Assembly (NCBI GenBank): GCA_043808585.1
Contig: JAZDES010000190.1
Span: 1 to 17,063, forward strand
DNA: 17,063 nt
Origin: CAYVMN01 sp043808585
Lineage (GTDB): Bacteria; Desulfobacterota; DSM-4660; Desulfatiglandales; Desulfatiglandaceae
Reading direction: 5' to 3'
Shown in pieces: positions 14,276-17,063 of the stretch. A program made the translations under genes and the position numbers. How positions within the stretch are numbered: the first letter of the stretch is position 1; each line of letters begins with the position of its first letter. Below the pieces are notes generated by a model, which saw only the letters and a program-made list of their open reading frames with translations, did not search any database and was not told the DNA's origin.

Positions 14276-16324
14276 CTAGGCCGCCTCCAGCTTCTGCCTG
14301 TCGGCCATATCCATTAGTACCCTCTCGCGGGCCTTATCAATGCCAAGGGCCTTCCGCTTCTTATCTATGTGCGCGATCATCTTGTGGGCATGCCTGATAG
14401 GATCTGCCTCCATATCCCACATGCCGCCGTATATGCCCTCCAGTCCCTTGTAGAGGTAATTCTCAAAGACGGGCGCCCCGCTCACGGGCAAGGTTACTCC
14501 AAAGACCGTATACACGCCAGAGGCAACAAAGTACTGGCCTATGGCGATGGCCTTTTCGCTCATCCACTCCGGAGCAGATCCGGCCGCCGGGAGGTCGCTG
14601 ATGTCATTTCCCAATCCCCCAGCCTTTACCACTTCTGTGGCTGCCATAAGGATCCGGCTATTATCTACGCAGGCCCCCATATGGAGCACCGGCGGGATCC
14701 CCACCGCCTCACAGACCTCCGCCAACCCAGGGCCACAAAAGACCTTTGCGGATTCTGGGGTGAGAAGACCGGCCTTGGCGCAGGTAATGGCATTGCATCC
14801 CGTGGTAAGTACGATAACGTCGTGTTTGAGCAGTTCCTTGACAATAATAAGATGGGCCTGGTCGTGAACCGTACGGGCGTTGTTACACCCTACCACACCT
14901 GCAACACCCCTTATGCGGCCGTTGATAATATTGTCATTCAAGGGCACATAAGATCCTCTGAAGGTCCCACCCAAGTGATAATTAATGGCCTCATAACTAA
15001 AGCCGGCAATCAGACTTGAGACATTATCCGGAATCACCACTTCCTTCTCCCTATTGGGAAAATTCTCGATTGCCGTCCTTATGATCTTCTTTGCATCTTC
15101 AAAGGCCGTATGTTCGTCAAACTCGATGTGTATTGTCTTTCCAGATGCAATCTTGGCCCTCGGATTAGTGGTTATTATCTTGGTGTGAAAACATTCGGCC
15201 ACATTGGCAACGTTTTCCATAATGCACTGGACATCCACAACCATGGCCTCCACTGCACCCGTTATGATGGCTAGTTCCTGCTGCAAGTAGTTCCCGGCTA
15301 GCGGGACACCATGGCGCATCAAGATCTCATTTGCCGTGCAGCAGATTCCGCCCAGCTGGATTCCTTTTGCCCCTTTCTCCTTGGCATACTGGATCATCTC
15401 TGGAAGTTCAGATGCCTGGACGATCATTTCACTCAACAGCGGCTCATGGCCGTGTATGATAATGTTGACATGATCTTTTTTGAGGACCCCCAGGTTGGCA
15501 GAGCTCTTAAGGGGGTAAGGGCAACCGAATAGGACATCCTGAAGATCGGTGGCAATCATTGAGCCGCCCCATCCATCGGCCAGGGCCGTCCGTGTACATT
15601 GCTCCACCAGGTTTTCATAATCCTGATCAACGCCCATATGGGTCCGGTGCATGATTTCCACTGTCTCCCGGTCTATCCCCCGCGGAACCACGCCAAGTTT
15701 CTTCCACAGCTCATAGCGTGGGGCAGGGGCCCTCTTGACCGTGCAGATCTCCCCGGTCTGTTGTCCCCATTGCGCCAAGGCCTTTTCCCCTACCTCCACT
15801 GCGATTTCGTCGATATCCCGGTCGAGAATTTGGCCATCCTCGCCTTCAACTGTTATATCAACTCCGTAATCCGGTGCAATCTCAAGCAATTTCTTGGTGT
15901 CCTTGATCCTGTAATCCTTAGTTTCCTTCCTGGCAGCCGCCAAAAATGTCTCGGCAACCGCACGCCCGTGGTCTGAATGGGCAGCCGCACCGGCCGCCAC
16001 CATCCTCGCAAAATTTCGGGATGCGATGGTCTCAGGAGTTGCTCCGCATAGCCCCTTTCTAGTATCCGCTCCCTCTATTCCGGACTTGGGTAGTGGCAGT
16101 CTGCAAGGCCCTTGCGCACAATTCTTGCAACAAGTGCCCTGAATTCCGATGTTGCATGGCTTCATGGTCTGGGCCCGGTCAAAGATGGTCTCCACCCCCA
16201 ACTCCCTGGATCTCCCAATCATTTTCACGGTGGCTGGATCAATGGTGAGATCCTCCGGCTTGACCACCTTCTGTTCTTTTGCCTTGGTCTCAGCGACCTT
16301 GGCCTTGGCTTCTTCTGATGCCAT
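14276..16324 (-). CDS. acsA: Ni-dependent CO dehydrogenase, catalytic subunit of CODH/ACS
   Basis: The enzyme (682 aa) interconverts CO2 and CO, delivering CO to AcsB through a tunnel. N-terminal Cys57, Cys65, Cys66, Cys69, Cys74 and Cys93 match the D- and B-cluster pattern of Ni-CODHs, with a few extra residues before the last. C-cluster ligands are visible as HGHEP (291-295), GGICCTANE (Cys329 likely), DVQC (Cys367), GVVGC (Cys480), TTGC (Cys510) and HMGACVDNSR (Cys552). The step from Cys510 to Cys552 is 42 residues, against 50 in CODHs of known structure. The first about 25 residues form a charged Ala/Lys/Glu-rich tail. AAGGAGGA precedes the ATG. It sits 24 bases after acsD. The name cooS is also used for this family; acsA is chosen because of the operon. 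Confidence 0.97.
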   Translation of the reverse strand: MASEEAKAKVAETKAKEQKVVKPEDLTIDPATVKMIGRSRELGVETIFDRAQTMKPCNIGIQGTCCKNCAQGPCRLPLPKSGIEGADTRKGLCGATPETIASRNFARMVAAGAAAHSDHGRAVAETFLAAARKETKDYRIKDTKKLLEIAPDYGVDITVEGEDGQILDRDIDEIAVEVGEKALAQWGQQTGEICTVKRAPAPRYELWKKLGVVPRGIDRETVEIMHRTHMGVDQDYENLVEQCTRTALADGWGGSMIATDLQDVLFGCPYPLKSSANLGVLKKDHVNIIIHGHEPLLSEMIVQASELPEMIQYAKEKGAKGIQLGGICCTANEILMRHGVPLAGNYLQQELAIITGAVEAMVVDVQCIMENVANVAECFHTKIITTNPRAKIASGKTIHIEFDEHTAFEDAKKIIRTAIENFPNREKEVVIPDNVSSLIAGFSYEAINYHLGGTFRGSYVPLNDNIINGRIRGVAGVVGCNNARTVHDQAHLIIVKELLKHDVIVLTTGCNAITCAKAGLLTPESAKVFCGPGLAEVCEAVGIPPVLHMGACVDNSRILMAATEVVKAGGLGNDISDLPAAGSAPEWMSEKAIAIGQYFVASGVYTVFGVTLPVSGAPVFENYLYKGLEGIYGGMWDMEADPIRHAHKMIAHIDKKRKALGIDKARERVLMDMADRQKLEAA

Positions 16325-16348
16325 TTCAAGGTTCCTCCTTCTCTGATC

Positions 16349-17063
16349 TCATAAACGCCTGTGAATGCGATCAATATTATCAATCAACTTTTCGACGAGG
16401 GTCTTCTGTTGGGCCGCAGCCGTCTTGTGCACTTCCGCGCCTTCCATTGCCTTTCTTTTGGCCTCGGCCTTTTCCCTCTCCAATGCCCTTTGATACCTGA
16501 GGGCCTGTAAATCTTCTTTACCCTTGGTCTTGGCCTTTGCCTTGGCTTCTGCTTCGGCCTTCGCTCTGGCCTCGTCTTCCGCCCTCTTCTTTGCCTCAGC
16601 CTCCGCCACCACCGCCTTCGCCTCTTTCTCAGGCTCCATCACCGGCTTAGGAGGAGCCGCTGCCTTCTCTTCCTTCTTAGCAGGTTTGGCCGCAGGCTTC
16701 TTTTCGGGCTTGGCAGGTTTCTCTTTGGGCGGTGCCTCCTCACCAAAATCAAGGTTGGGTTCAGGGGACAGGGAAATCAGGTCCGCCTTCCCGAGCGGCA
16801 ACCTCTTCGAGATTTCCTTTACATCGCTCGCCATACCCCCGTTGATCATCCTATCAATGAACGAACGGGTGAGACGAACGCTTTCCGGGTGCCTTAATAT
16901 AACCAGGTTTGATCCACTCAGTAGATAACAGACAGCGCTAACGGCCTCCATCAATATGGCGCGCCTCTCTGGATCCCCCAGGGCCGGGGCCTCTTCAATA
17001 GGCTGTCCGGCTTCTTTGGATTTCCAGACCTCGTTTCCGATGTTGTTGAGCATGGGGACCTGA
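16349..17063 (-). CDS. acsD: Corrinoid iron-sulfur protein small (delta) subunit, 3' part, with long Ala/Lys/Glu tail
   Basis: Only the C-terminal 237 codons lie in the window. The frame is open across the right edge (codons for Gln-Val-Pro precede the Met at 17053), so that Met is internal, not the start. Counting from it, residues 1-100 match the end of AcsD/CdhD: NNIGNEVWKSKEA, the ERRAILMEAVSAVCYLLSGS helix and LVILRHPESVRL, closing the delta-subunit TIM barrel. About 134 further residues follow: a Pro/Lys linker, a long Ala/Lys/Glu/Arg-rich stretch that should be one extended helix or coiled coil, and a short amphipathic end (LVEKLIDNIDRIHRR). Moorella AcsD (about 320 aa) has no such tail. 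AcsD pairs with AcsC and helps dock the corrinoid for methyl transfer. Confidence 0.93.
   Translation of the reverse strand, partial: QVPMLNNIGNEVWKSKEAGQPIEEAPALGDPERRAILMEAVSAVCYLLSGSNLVILRHPESVRLTRSFIDRMINGGMASDVKEISKRLPLGKADLISLSPEPNLDFGEEAPPKEKPAKPEKKPAAKPAKKEEKAAAPPKPVMEPEKEAKAVVAEAEAKKRAEDEARAKAEAEAKAKAKTKGKEDLQALRYQRALEREKAEAKRKAMEGAEVHKTAAAQQKTLVEKLIDNIDRIHRRL

Noticed and set aside
16524..16928. Plus-strand Ala/Ser/Phe-rich open frame
   Set aside because: It is the mirror of the repetitive Ala/Lys/Glu codons of the AcsD tail. The composition follows from the opposite strand.
1..17063. Mobile elements, CRISPR arrays, tRNA or rRNA genes
   Set aside because: I saw no transposase or integrase, no regularly spaced repeats and no tRNA-like cloverleaf sequence on either strand.

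Overview
The window reads as a chromosomal segment from an anaerobic, diderm bacterium using the Wood-Ljungdahl (reductive acetyl-CoA) pathway. A sulfate-reducing or syntrophic Desulfobacterota lineage is the best guess. The reasons are a bacterial-type acs operon, a Kdo transferase (so the cell makes lipopolysaccharide), a molybdopterin oxidoreductase of the kind abundant in such organisms, and densely packed, moderately GC-rich genes. The taxon is an inference; there is no rRNA or other marker here. I see no tRNA, rRNA, CRISPR array, transposase, integrase or phage gene.

Layout from left to right. (1) 1-1767: a minus-strand UDP-glucose 6-dehydrogenase gene with a likely terminator at 79-99, and a short divergent promoter region. 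(2) 1768-4346: a plus-strand two-gene unit, waaA (Kdo transferase) followed two bases later by a protein of unknown job with a deoxyhypusine-synthase-like or LOR/SDH-like Rossmann fold. (3) 4369-7134: a tight minus-strand run, transcribed right to left: a TPM-domain secreted/membrane protein, a small nucleotidyltransferase-fold protein, LemA, an unrecognised 112-residue protein and a stand-alone Smr-domain protein. Several of these genes overlap or nearly touch. (4) 7218-9308: a molybdopterin oxidoreductase gene standing alone. (5) 9532-9575: a very strong intrinsic terminator. (6) 9616-17063: the acs operon on the minus strand, in the transcribed order acsD (3' part only) - CO dehydrogenase - acsB - acsC - acsE.

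The acs genes form one pathway. AcsE moves a methyl group from methyl-tetrahydrofolate to the cobalt of the corrinoid iron-sulfur protein (AcsC with AcsD). CO dehydrogenase reduces CO2 to CO. AcsB condenses methyl, CO and CoA into acetyl-CoA. In sulfate reducers and syntrophs the pathway often runs in reverse to oxidise acetyl units, and the sequence cannot say which direction applies. Known metal-ligand cysteines are present in AcsB, AcsC and CO dehydrogenase.

The most interesting departures from the textbook are: a long Ala/Lys/Glu-rich tail on AcsD next to a similarly charged N-terminal tail on CO dehydrogenase; a CO dehydrogenase active-site loop eight residues shorter than in structurally known enzymes; a Cys-Gly-Cys-Cys version of the AcsB A-cluster motif; a molybdenum/tungsten enzyme whose Fe-S motif has Asp where the second Cys should be; a UDP-glucose dehydrogenase that reads like the animal enzyme; and the TPM - nucleotidyltransferase - LemA - unknown - Smr cluster, which is the best candidate here for an undescribed multi-gene system. 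No database search was possible, so family names rest on recognised motifs and remembered sequences.
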